Origin: a bacterium
GTDB lineage: Bacteria; Bacillota; Bacilli; Lactobacillales; Streptococcaceae
Reading direction: 5' to 3'
Assembly: GCA_905221505.1 (NCBI GenBank)
Contig: CAJNDL010000010.1
Location: 1-56,434, forward strand
Length of the DNA: 56,434 bases
Shown piece after piece: positions 16,628-26,900 of this stretch. The notes under the pieces were generated by a model that was given only the letters and a program-made list of their open reading frames with translations, ran no database searches and had not been told where the DNA came from. The number at the start of each line of letters is the position of its first letter. Within the stretch, counting starts at the first letter, position 1. A program made the position numbers and the translations under genes.

Positions 16628-17911
16628 ATGAAACAAGAATCAACTGTTGATTTGTTACTAGACGTTAACCAACGTCCTTCAGCTGGAAAAGGAATTCTCC
16701 TTAGTTTCCAACACGTTTTCGCCATGTTCGGTGCGACCATCTTGGTACCATTGATTTTAGGAATGCCTGTATCTGTTGCCCTTTTTGCTTCAGGTGTTGG
16801 AACACTCATCTACATGATTGCAACTGGTTTTAGAGTTCCAGTTTATCTAGGATCATCATTCGCCTTTATCACAGCAATGTCACTAGCTATGAAGGAATTA
16901 GGAGGGGATGTATCAGCTGCACAAACAGGGGTTATCCTTACAGGTTTTATCTATGTCCTTGTTGCTGCTGGTGTTCGTTTTGCAGGTACAAAATGGATTG
17001 ATAAACTCTTGCCACCAATCATTATCGGTCCTATGATTATCGTTATCGGTCTTGGACTTGCAGGTTCAGCTGTTACAAACGCTGGTCTTGTAGCGGACGG
17101 AAATTGGAAAAATGCTCTTGTAGCGGTTGTTACTTTCCTAATTGCTGCCTTTATCAATACAAAAGGAAAAGGCTTCCTACGAATCATTCCTTTCCTCTTT
17201 GCCATTATCGGTGGTTACCTCTTCGCTCTAGCTCTTGGGCTAGTTGACTTTACACCAGTTCTTAAAGCTGACTGGTTTGAAATTCCTGGTTTCTACTTGC
17301 CATTTAGTACTGGTGGTGCCTTTAAAGAGTACAACCTTTACTTTGGTCCAGAAACTATCGCCATCTTGCCAATCGCTATCGTAACAATTTCTGAACATAT
17401 CGGAGACCATACTGTTTTGGGTCAAATCTGTGGTCGTCAATTCTTGAAAGAACCAGGTCTTCACCGTACTCTTCTTGGTGACGGTATCGCAACTTCTGTT
17501 TCTGCCTTCCTTGGTGGACCAGCCAATACAACTTATGGAGAAAATACAGGGGTTATCGGTATGACTCGTATCGCTTCTGTCTCAGTTATCCGTAACGCTG
17601 CCTTTATCGCAATTGCCCTTAGCTTCCTTGGTAAATTTACTGCCTTGATTTCAACTATTCCAAACGCTGTACTTGGTGGTATGTCAATCCTTCTCTATGG
17701 AGTTATCGCCAGCAACGGTTTGAAAGTCTTGATTAAAGAACGTGTTGATTTCGCTCAAATGCGTAACCTCATCATCGCAAGTGCTATGTTAGTCCTTGGA
17801 CTTGGAGGAGCTATTCTTAAACTTGGTCCAGTTACACTTTCAGGTACTGCCCTATCAGCTATGACAGGAATCATCTTGAACTTGATCTTGCCGTACGAGA
17901 ATAAAGATTAA
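16628..17911 (+). CDS. pyrP: Uracil permease (nucleobase:cation symporter-2 family)
   Basis: 427 residues from the ATG at 16628 (MKQESTVDLLLDVNQRP), which follows GTGAGGT; the longer frame starts inside the attenuator terminator. About 12-14 membrane helices. The NCS2/NAT signature region includes FQHVFAMFGATILVPL, AITMSLA, ISEHIGDHTVLG and GGPANTTYGENTGVI, all typical of uracil carriers. The PyrR leader links it to pyrimidine-regulated uptake. A hairpin terminator and then a RUP-like element follow. Confidence 0.94.
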   Translation: MKQESTVDLLLDVNQRPSAGKGILLSFQHVFAMFGATILVPLILGMPVSVALFASGVGTLIYMIATGFRVPVYLGSSFAFITAMSLAMKELGGDVSAAQTGVILTGFIYVLVAAGVRFAGTKWIDKLLPPIIIGPMIIVIGLGLAGSAVTNAGLVADGNWKNALVAVVTFLIAAFINTKGKGFLRIIPFLFAIIGGYLFALALGLVDFTPVLKADWFEIPGFYLPFSTGGAFKEYNLYFGPETIAILPIAIVTISEHIGDHTVLGQICGRQFLKEPGLHRTLLGDGIATSVSAFLGGPANTTYGENTGVIGMTRIASVSVIRNAAFIAIALSFLGKFTALISTIPNAVLGGMSILLYGVIASNGLKVLIKERVDFAQMRNLIIASAMLVLGLGGAILKLGPVTLSGTALSAMTGIILNLILPYENKD

Positions 17912-17989
17912 GAGACTTGACACAGAAAGAGAATGAACAAAAACGAGCTTCTCTTTACTAACCCCAAAAAGTTACACAAATAATTATTG

Positions 17990-18028
17990 AAAGGATTTAG
18001 TTCTGTACTGCACAAGACTAAGTCCTTT
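17990..18028 (+). terminator. pyrP terminator
   Basis: Arms AAAGGATTTAGT and ACTAAGTCCTTT (11 of 12 paired) then TTTTA. The RUP-like element begins directly at its end. Confidence 0.75.
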
Positions 18029-18140
18029 TATAGTATAGCAAACTGAAATATGATGTGGACAAATCTATGAGAGAAGTAAAATGAATTTCTAGAAATGTTT
18101 TAGTAGTTGCGACATACTATTCTAATTTCAATCGACTATA
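18029..18140. mobile_element. RUP-like element, degenerate (112 bp)
   Basis: Begins TATAGTA and ends TCAATCGACTATA. Its interior aligns with the reverse complement of the element at 8549-8655 (shared blocks ACAAATC and TTTTAG). It is the same family in opposite orientation with some indels. Confidence 0.7.
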
Positions 18141-18207
18141 AAATGAAGCAAAACATTACATAATGTGGTATCGTCAATTGAAACAAGAACAAGATAAAAG
18201 AGCATCA

Positions 18208-18243
18208 AAAAAAAGGTATTGCCAAATTGCAATACCTTTTTGA
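18208..18243. terminator. Bidirectional terminator between pyrP and zmpB
   Basis: Perfect 12-bp stem AAAAGGTATTGC / GCAATACCTTTT with loop CAAATT and A/T runs on both sides. It ends the zmpB-side transcript on the minus strand. Confidence 0.92.
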
Positions 18244-18316
18244 GGTGCTTTTTGAAAGCCATCAAATGATGACTTTTCAGAGGGAGCAAAAACTGTCCTC
18301 TTTATATTTTAAACGT

Positions 18317-21300
18317 TTAAATATCTTCTTTAAACAGTTTATTAAAGAAACCGTCTGTGTTTTTAAGAAGGGCTTTGAATACCTTAGATTTAAGAGCTAC
18401 AGTATGAGAGAAGTCATCTGTTTTTTTCAAATCTTCTTCGACTGCTTTATCAAATAAAGGCCTTAACTCATCATAGTTACTGATATGGACGCCATCAATA
18501 TCGATACCTTCAAAGCCTTTCTTAGCTTTAGCAAGAACCTCCTTGTACCAATGTCTCTTCCACTCTTCAAGTGTCTTGAACTTGTCTCCAGATACTTTCT
18601 TGATGATAAAATCATCTCCTAATAAGCTATTATTTTGTCTATTAGCTTCATCTTGATATTTGCTAGAGACATATCCAATGAATCCATTTGCATATCCAAA
18701 GTAACCCCACATACGAAAAGCATTGTGTTTAAATGATAATGAACCAGGAGCACCTTTGCTTGTATTACCACCATAAATACCAGCCATCATATTGACATTT
18801 ACGTAAGCTGAGTTTGGTGTAAAATCTTCTGGTCTATAACGTCCGTTACCTGGATTTCCGTGTTTGGTCATGAAATTATTATCCACTAAATCATTGACGC
18901 TAGATAAAGTCATTACCTTTTCTTCACCTTTCAAATCACGGACACTATCCCATTGGTTTGGACCTAAAAGATCATTGTACTGAATCTTAGAGCGCATTTC
19001 TTTGTCAATCTTCTTGAACCACTTACTATTGTCCCCTTTAATTTTAGGAAGCACAGCATCAGCTTCTACATGATCAAGCAACATCATAGCTTCATTGTAG
19101 TTTCTCATGTAGCGGTCAATGTCATCACGTGTCTTTAATTTGTCAGGATCTGGGTTGTACCATTGGTTACCATCATTTGGACGATGGTAAGCCATGTTAA
19201 TTCCAAGTGCGCCGTATTCACCATTAGTCGTTGAGCTGTCAGGTGTTTGCAACATACCTTGAGCATAGGCTTCAACGTCGGTACCTTGGCGGTGTCTATG
19301 ACCACCGAAGTAAAGCATTCTATCATTTACGTGTGTTGTTTCGTGAGTAAAGGCTGAAATACCAAACTGACTAATCATATCCGTTACCATGAACAAGACC
19401 TTGTCATCATTATTTGGATTAGGGAATATTGAGGCCATAGCGCCCATACGCCAGTCTCTATCATGGTGTCTCCATGTTGGACCATATAATTCACGAATTG
19501 GGGCTACAGGGTTACCTTTACTGTCAAATCCTCGACGACCTACAGGAGAACCATTGTAGGTCTGATTATCCCAAACTGGTGTCGGTACCATGTTTTGACT
19601 TTTAAGAAGTCTATCACGAACAGTAGGTAATGCTAAACGTGACCAGAAGTCCAGGTAAGTTTGTTGTGCGTGAGCAACTTTATCAATCTCTTTCTTAAAT
19701 TCGTTTCGAGATTCTTCTGTTAACTTACCATATTTCTCAAATGAACTGTATGCCATCGTGTTATATGTTGAAATTAGAAACATATGAGCATCTTTAAGCG
19801 TTAGAAGTGGTAAAATCATACGTCCATGAACACCGTTATCTAGCCCATCAAAGACTCTATGACGTTTATTGACAAAGTCAGGATTTGTAGTTTTAGGTTC
19901 TGAAACATAAACATTCTTAGCTGAGTGGATAAACCAATCATTAATGTCTTTATCCTCTGTAAACAAACGCATGTTGTACTCTAAGAAGTTACGTAAATTA
20001 CCTTTACCAGTATTACCTGCGATGATTTCACGATAAGCGTCCTGAGTTCGGTCCCCCTTTAAGTTCTTCTCGCTAGACCCGATGTTAATCAAGCGATCTA
20101 ACACACTTGGAGTTTTACCGTAGAAGTCAGGTTTAAATATCATAATGTCTTTGATACTCATACTGTTGTCAGTATACTTAATGTTATAGTAACGGTTCAA
20201 GTAAGATAAGGCCATCATAATTTTCGCTTTATTATCGTCAACTTTCTTCACAAGTGCTTTCATCGCAGCTTCATCACCATTCAATTGATGGTCTTCGTTT
20301 TCGACTAAAGCTTTCACAAATTTATTAAGATTGTCTTTGACATTATTAAAACTTTCTTCTAGATACAAATCAGCTGGATTTCCAATAATTTTACGAACAT
20401 CTTGCGAATCGTATGTGACTGAAGCTAACTTCTCTTTCACATCTGCAATCAGTTTCACACGATCCTTATCAACCATATTTGGTGTATAGACAACATCACC
20501 AAGACCAGATACGCTATATTCACGCACTTGTTGGACTTGAGAATCCTTGAGTGTGACCCCCATTTCTTCTTTTGTACCATCTGCATAGTGAATCATTATT
20601 TTATCGATATCCGATAAATCGGTCACGAATTGACCATCCTTCATCCCCGTAACAGAAAGGACTTCTTTCTTAGCTAAGTTTGAATCTTCTGCAAGTTTGT
20701 TACCTTGGTTGACAATCCATTCTTTATTGTAGAATGGTTGAAGTTTTTCAATATTACGATAAGCCAGATCTCGATCTACTTTATAGTCTTGGGTTGACTT
20801 ATATTCATCTTCTCTTCTGGTTAAACGATTTAAGCGATTGACCACAGGTTCGTTAATTTCGTATTTATCTGCGGTGATACCTGTAGCTTCAATCTTAGAT
20901 TTTGCCTCTTCTTCAGAAATAGGTTTGATACGATTTTTATCTTTTGAACGCTGGTAGCTAGAATTCCCCTCACTGACATCTACTACAACGTAATTTCGTT
21001 TCACATTATTTCCTGTCCAATAGCCATCATCATAATCAATATCACTAGAACCATAGAAAATTTCACCATTAGATACTTTCATCATAGAAACTGAATCTTC
21101 AACGGAACCGTGGTGCTTCAGGCTTCCTACAACACCACCATTTTCAATTGGTTTAGCTACTTTAATGGTTCCTTTTGCTACTGATTTCTTAATCGCACCA
21201 TCACGACTTACAGCACCGTTATCCCCACCGTTTTGTGAACTATAAGCAATTCCCGCAGCTTTTGCCTTATTACCGATAAGATTAGCATTCACATATGCTT

Positions 21301-23866
21301 TTTCTACTAAACCTTTCCAGTTTTCACCAACGATACCTGTCAAGTATTGTCCACCATCACCGACAGCAGTTACATTTCCTATAAAGGCTACATTTCTGAG
21401 TGTACCTTGGTTATCAATCTTATCAATAAATCCAGATACCCAGTTTTTACCTAATACGTTACCAGTCACTTTGACATCTTCAATTTTAGCGCCACCTTTA
21501 ATAGTGTCGGCAATCGGTGCAATGCGGTCTGCCCAAGGCATATTGATATTTACATTCCCAAGATTTATTTTGGTTACTGTACCACCGATAATGTTCTTGA
21601 ATAGAGGACGCTCCGTGTTGTGGATAGTATAATGTTTCCCCTCCACACTTTTTAATGTACCTTTAAAGTCACCATCAACATACCATTTCATAGGTGTTGG
21701 AACACTAGTGGCATTCAAATCTGCACCAATTTTAAATGTACCATTTTTATTAACATTCATAGCGTCTACTAAATCTTTAAAGTTATAGTAGACATTATCT
21801 TCTTTAGGATGGGGTTTTTCCATGTAATAAACGTACTCATTACGTATCTTACTTGGGTCAGTATGTTGAATTAAATCTTGCGCTTCAGCAGTGATTTTAT
21901 AAAGTTTTTTACCTTCTTCTGTCACCTCTTCAATAGAGTCAACAGCTAAACGAGTTACCTTATTATCACGACTAGTGATTTTCAAGTACATTTTTTTAAC
22001 ATCTTCATCAGAAGGTTTTTCGCTCATGAAATCACTAGGTGATTCAGTACCATCATCATTTACCTTCACTAGATTAGTAGATGCAATATTTTTAATTTCA
22101 ACTTTTTTCAACTCCAAACGCAGAGGTTTTTCATCCAGTTTAGATGTTTCAGAACCTTGACCACGATCATAAATCATTGTTGTTGCAATCTTATAATCTT
22201 TAAACAAATCCAAATTTTGTACAGCGTCAGTTAATTTTTCTTTAGATAAATCAACCCTTTTAACTACTTTATCACCATCTTTAATTTCAGCTACAATACT
22301 TGATATTTTAGCATTATCTTTATTATCAAGCTCATAATTTAAGTTGGCAGAACGATTCATAGCATCTTCTGTTACTTTGGTCAATGTTAAAACAGGTGCA
22401 GCTTTTATATTGTATTCCGGTAAGGCTGGTTGTACTGCTGGTTCGCCTTTGTCTGTCACAACAGCTTCTGGTAAGGCTGGTTGTACTTCTGGTTCTCCTT
22501 TTTCGGTCACAACAGCTTCTGGTAAGGCTGGTTGTACTTCTGGTTCCCCTTTTTCTGTCACAACTGCTTCTGGTAAGGCTGGCTGTACTTCTGGTTCCCC
22601 TTTTTCTGTCACAACTGCTTCGGGTAAGGCTGGCTGTACTTCTGGTTCCCCTTTTTCTGTCACAACTGCTTCGGGTAACGCCGGTTGAACTGCTGGTTCG
22701 CCTTTGTCAGTCACAACTGCTTCGGGTAAGGCTGGTTGTACTTCCGGTTCTCCTTTTTCTGTCACAATTGCTTCTGGTAAGGCTGGTTGTACTTCCGGTT
22801 CCCCTTTTTCTGTCACAACTGCTTCGGGTAAGGCTGGTTGTACTTCTGGTTCCCCTTTTTCGGTCACAACTGCTTCTGGTAAGGCTGGCTGTACTTCTGG
22901 TTCCCCTTTATCGATCACAACAGCTTCGGGTAAGGCTGGTTGAACTGCTGGCTCTACAAGGTTTGTACCTATTGGTTGCGTATAGTCAGGTTTCTCAGCT
23001 TTAGGCGCTTCGTCAGGCACTGTACCCACTGGTTTAGTGTATTCTGGTTTTTCTGCTTTAGGTGCTTCGTCAGGAACTGTGCCTACCGGTTCAGTATATT
23101 CAGGCTTCTCTGCTTTAGGAGCCTCTTCTGGAACTGTACTTATCGGTTCAGTATATTCAGGCTTCTCTGCTTTAGGTGCCTCGTTAGGAGCTTCATCTGG
23201 AGCCATATCTACATGTTTAGTGTATTCTGGTTTCTCATTTTTAGGCGCTTCATTAGGGATACTTTCCTGAATTTCAGGCTTTTCTGACTGAGTAAATGAT
23301 GTGTTTATTTCGCTTTGAATAGAACGAATCATCGTTTTATCTGGCGCTAGAATATCCTTTGTCCTCTCATCATTATGTTGAATTTCTGAAATTGCATCAT
23401 CATCAAGGGGTAAGTATCCAATATAACGATATCCAGCAATTTGAACTACTCCTTCATTACTTGGAGCTTTCAAAGGATTGCTTATATCGAGAGCTTGTAT
23501 ACTAGAAAGACTAATCAGTCCGATAGTAGTAACTAAGAACAAACTACTAAATTTTTTCTTTTTATGAATCAAAAGGACTAAACTACCAACAGCTAATAGA
23601 CCTAAAGCTGTAAGCACAGAAGTCGATGAACCTGTTGCAGGAAGAGCTTCCTGCTGATAAATAAGAGCATAACTTGCTTCATTATCAGTAGGAATTCCTG
23701 CTTGAATCTTAATTTGTTCTTCTTGTGTAAGAGCGGTTTTTTCAACATAATGATAGGTAGAAGCATGAATGATTGACGGTGCAACCAAGGTACTTCCGAG
23801 TAAAACAGAACCAACAATTCCACAAATTTTTCGGATTGAAAATCGTTCTTTTTTAAATAATGACAA
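18317..23866 (-). CDS. zmpB: ZmpB-like zinc metalloprotease (M26 family)
   Basis: 1,849 residues, intact. It begins with a YSIRK-like signal (FSIRKICGIVGSVLLGSTLV) and an unusual N-terminal LPATG anchor motif (75-79), followed by two membrane helices, as in all streptococcal M26 proteases. Then come 19-residue repeats (EAPKAEKPEYTKPVGTVPD type) and 11 copies of a 17-residue repeat (GEPEVQPALPEAVVTEK). The M26 N-domain with GLUG-like beta repeats follows, and then the catalytic domain with HETTH at 1508-1512 and the third zinc ligand Glu 20 residues later (DVEAYAQG). HETTH with a YFGGHRHRQGTD context matches ZmpB rather than IgA1 protease. The start is TTG at 23866 behind AAGGTGAT; no ATG fits. 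It lies 41 bp after iga with no strong terminator between, so cotranscription is likely. The substrate is unknown. Confidence 0.92.
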   Translation of the reverse strand: MSLFKKERFSIRKICGIVGSVLLGSTLVAPSIIHASTYHYVEKTALTQEEQIKIQAGIPTDNEASYALIYQQEALPATGSSTSVLTALGLLAVGSLVLLIHKKKKFSSLFLVTTIGLISLSSIQALDISNPLKAPSNEGVVQIAGYRYIGYLPLDDDAISEIQHNDERTKDILAPDKTMIRSIQSEINTSFTQSEKPEIQESIPNEAPKNEKPEYTKHVDMAPDEAPNEAPKAEKPEYTEPISTVPEEAPKAEKPEYTEPVGTVPDEAPKAEKPEYTKPVGTVPDEAPKAEKPDYTQPIGTNLVEPAVQPALPEAVVIDKGEPEVQPALPEAVVTEKGEPEVQPALPEAVVTEKGEPEVQPALPEAIVTEKGEPEVQPALPEAVVTDKGEPAVQPALPEAVVTEKGEPEVQPALPEAVVTEKGEPEVQPALPEAVVTEKGEPEVQPALPEAVVTEKGEPEVQPALPEAVVTDKGEPAVQPALPEYNIKAAPVLTLTKVTEDAMNRSANLNYELDNKDNAKISSIVAEIKDGDKVVKRVDLSKEKLTDAVQNLDLFKDYKIATTMIYDRGQGSETSKLDEKPLRLELKKVEIKNIASTNLVKVNDDGTESPSDFMSEKPSDEDVKKMYLKITSRDNKVTRLAVDSIEEVTEEGKKLYKITAEAQDLIQHTDPSKIRNEYVYYMEKPHPKEDNVYYNFKDLVDAMNVNKNGTFKIGADLNATSVPTPMKWYVDGDFKGTLKSVEGKHYTIHNTERPLFKNIIGGTVTKINLGNVNINMPWADRIAPIADTIKGGAKIEDVKVTGNVLGKNWVSGFIDKIDNQGTLRNVAFIGNVTAVGDGGQYLTGIVGENWKGLVEKAYVNANLIGNKAKAAGIAYSSQNGGDNGAVSRDGAIKKSVAKGTIKVAKPIENGGVVGSLKHHGSVEDSVSMMKVSNGEIFYGSSDIDYDDGYWTGNNVKRNYVVVDVSEGNSSYQRSKDKNRIKPISEEEAKSKIEATGITADKYEINEPVVNRLNRLTRREDEYKSTQDYKVDRDLAYRNIEKLQPFYNKEWIVNQGNKLAEDSNLAKKEVLSVTGMKDGQFVTDLSDIDKIMIHYADGTKEEMGVTLKDSQVQQVREYSVSGLGDVVYTPNMVDKDRVKLIADVKEKLASVTYDSQDVRKIIGNPADLYLEESFNNVKDNLNKFVKALVENEDHQLNGDEAAMKALVKKVDDNKAKIMMALSYLNRYYNIKYTDNSMSIKDIMIFKPDFYGKTPSVLDRLINIGSSEKNLKGDRTQDAYREIIAGNTGKGNLRNFLEYNMRLFTEDKDINDWFIHSAKNVYVSEPKTTNPDFVNKRHRVFDGLDNGVHGRMILPLLTLKDAHMFLISTYNTMAYSSFEKYGKLTEESRNEFKKEIDKVAHAQQTYLDFWSRLALPTVRDRLLKSQNMVPTPVWDNQTYNGSPVGRRGFDSKGNPVAPIRELYGPTWRHHDRDWRMGAMASIFPNPNNDDKVLFMVTDMISQFGISAFTHETTHVNDRMLYFGGHRHRQGTDVEAYAQGMLQTPDSSTTNGEYGALGINMAYHRPNDGNQWYNPDPDKLKTRDDIDRYMRNYNEAMMLLDHVEADAVLPKIKGDNSKWFKKIDKEMRSKIQYNDLLGPNQWDSVRDLKGEEKVMTLSSVNDLVDNNFMTKHGNPGNGRYRPEDFTPNSAYVNVNMMAGIYGGNTSKGAPGSLSFKHNAFRMWGYFGYANGFIGYVSSKYQDEANRQNNSLLGDDFIIKKVSGDKFKTLEEWKRHWYKEVLAKAKKGFEGIDIDGVHISNYDELRPLFDKAVEEDLKKTDDFSHTVALKSKVFKALLKNTDGFFNKLFKEDI
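22419..22954 (-). repeat. 51-bp tandem repeats in zmpB
   Basis: Eleven copies (the last one partial) of a 51-bp unit encode GEPEVQPALPEAVVTEK with Ile, Ala or Asp variants. The copies are nearly identical at DNA level, so unit number is likely to vary between strains. Confidence 0.92.
22988..23255 (-). repeat. 57-bp tandem repeats in zmpB
   Basis: Five to six units encode EAPKAEKPEYTKPVGTVPD and variants; the first are degenerate and one is shortened. Confidence 0.85.
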
Positions 23867-23907
23867 GCGTAATCACCTTCTTTAATTTTATTTCCTAATA
23901 GTAAACA

Positions 23908-26900
23908 CTATTTTTTATTCTCAAAAATTGAACTTCTAAAATCATCGGTTTGATCAAGATAAGCTTTAAAAATCGCTCTCTTCAATTTATGAACTGCACT
24001 GTCAGTCTCTGGATTATAGTTATCCCAATGAGGTGTATCTAAATCTTCCAATACAGCTTTTCTCATTAAATTTTCTAACTCGTTTATCGATTTAATAGTT
24101 TTTATTTTTCGATTATACCAAGGGGTTGATGGATCTTTAAATGACACTGTATTTAATTGTCCAAACTTAGTTTGACGCTCTGCATACATAGCCTTTTTAA
24201 AATCACTCCAAGTGTGGTATTGACCATTAAATAATTTTTGAAATACTAATGTATCTGTTACTAATCCTTTGGTCTTACCATATGAGGTAATCGTTTTATT
24301 ATTTGCCCTAGCATCTGCTTCAAATTGATTTGAGATATATGGCACCATACCATCTTTAAATCCTTTTGCAGCTAGTAGTTCGTAGGCCATACGACGTCCC
24401 ATTAGGTCACCTGGCGTTCCTATATCACTACTTAATGCTGCATAAATCGGTGCAAATAATTTAATCGTAAAGTAGCCATTTCTTTCGTATTTGCCTGACG
24501 CATATTCCCTAGACGAAATAATATTATTCTCAATCAAATCATTAAATGAATGTAATTTTTCAGCTTCTGCATATGCCAAATCTTTAACTACATTTGTTGC
24601 ATAGACACTATTTCCATCTGGATCGGGATGGTACTCATTTGTAACTTTTCTAAGAAGTTGTTGTTTTTGATAAGTATCTAATTTAAGAATTGAATTTCCT
24701 TCAAGATATTCTAGCATATAAACAACATCGAACATATTGTGGACATATTGCTTCAAATCATCAGAGTTTTTAAATCTTGTAGTTGGATCAAGTATTTGTA
24801 ATCGTTGTCCTTCTGTACTATCAGATTTTGAATGTTTCAAGATTGAGTTGATGGTGATTGTCGCATCATCTGGATGGTCTGGTGCTTGTAATAAGCCTTT
24901 GGCAAAGAACTCTGGTCCCAAGCCACTTCTTCGACCATAGCCACCAAGATAGATGTCCTGATCTGAATCATGCGTCATTTCATGTGTATAAGTGATAGCT
25001 CCATCCTTATCCAACATACGATAACCCATATAATAAACGGCGTCACCGGTAGCATAAGCACCGTGTCCATTATGACCAACTTTATTTCCAACAGGACCAA
25101 AGAAATGTTTCATTGCAGGATTTGGACTATCAAAATCTGCTACTTCTGTAGCCTTTCCTTCAGTATTATCAGTTCCAAATTTATAGGCATCATAAAGCAA
25201 GATATTTCGGTAAAGCTTCTCACGCCCTTCCTTATCTAGAATACGATACCAATAATCATAGTGATCTCGTTGACGCTCTGCTGTTTCGTGAGCACTCTTT
25301 TCAACAAAGCTATTCAGATCACCACTTGATTGATGATCTTTATTACGATAGCGATCATAAGCACCAAAACCTAGACTAGAGATAGTTGAAATGACAAATA
25401 CTGATCTTTCTGGCAAGGTTAGTAGAGGCAGTACCATGTTACGGTATTTCCAGCTGTCGCTAGTGATTCGATCATAGACGCCGATAGAGTACTTGCTACC
25501 AGCTTTTTCCTGATTAGCCCTCACTTCTGGAATATTAGATTTTTCTTCAACGATTAAGGCTTTTGTCTGAGATTTAAACCATTCATTGTTAGTTTGATGT
25601 GGTGCAAATGCTTTACGGTAGCCTTCTAAAGCACTAAACAAATCTTTTGTACCGTAGTTATTCGTCAACAAGGCATTGTAAGTAACCACATTATTTTTAG
25701 CCAAGAGATTATTGTAGCCAGATTTACCCAGTTCAATAATTGTATCTAGCGGAGAGGTATTTCCCTTACCAAAGAAATCCATATGGAACATAAGCAAATC
25801 TTTTGCGCTAGCCTTATCGAATTTGAAATCATACCAGCGTTCTAGATAGGTTAATCCTAGCATCAAGGCTTCTTTGTTTCGCTTGATTTTATCAACCATG
25901 TAATTGTCAATAGCACTATTATTTCCAGAGACAGCAGCATCAGCTGAAAGCAATTTTTTAAGAGTCTCAGTTAAGTGCTCTTTGGTTTTAGCGAATTGCT
26001 CATCTAGATAGAGTTCTGTTAATTTAACATTATCCGAAATTCCTAACAAATTCTTAAGAGCAGTTGAATTATACTGTACTGCAGTTAAATCATTTTTAAC
26101 TCTGTCTATTATAGATGTATAATTTTTTAGGAAAGCACTTGGTGTGTATACTAGACCAGTAGTTCCAATAGTATACTCAGCCAGATTTGCAAAGTCACTA
26201 TGGTAGGTTAAATCTACTTTCTCAGATGTTCCATCTTTGTAATGTAGTAATAAGTGATTGATAGAGTTCTTGTTTGAAGTAATATCTGAAACCACTTCCT
26301 CATTTTTCATAGGGACAACAGATAGCAGTTCTTTCTTAAACAGATTAGTATTAGTTGATAATTGATTTCCATATTTCACAATGGTGTCTCTATTATAGAA
26401 AGGCAATAATTTCTCTATGTTTTTATATGCAATATCTCTTGTCGCTTGATAATGAGTAGCCTTTGTATAATCTACATCCTGTTTAGCAGAATTTGTGAAA
26501 TCTTCCACGGTTATAGTTTTCTTTGTAGTAATCTGGTCTTTCTTGGCTTGAACTGCTTCTTTTTCAATCTCAGTACCACGTTCTACAGTGGAATCAACTG
26601 ACATTACCTCATCTCCAACTGCTTGAACATTAACTACCTTATTGTCTTTATTACTGTAAACCGCTGTCTCCTTCATCCCATTAAAGTGGTAACCAGAAAT
26701 TGCATTCCCATTTGTAACAGTAACGTCACTTAGAACACTCGATAGACGTCCAGAATTGTCTTTTGTGTCAGAACCATTTGTCCATAGGGAACCTGCAACT
26801 CCACCAACTCTAGCAAATGGTTTAGCATTATTTATTTCACCTTCAGCATAACTATTTTCTACAGTTGCATTGTTTTCTACGATACCAACAATTCCACCAA

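Noticed and set aside
22419..22954. CRISPR-like regular repeats
   Set aside because: The repeats are contiguous, in frame and encode a known type of protein repeat; there are no spacers and no cas genes.
22344..23004. Long plus-strand open frames opposite the zmpB repeats (for example one of 206 codons)
   Set aside because: They are mirror frames of 51-bp repeats; composition is low-complexity Leu/Val/Ser and there is no SD.
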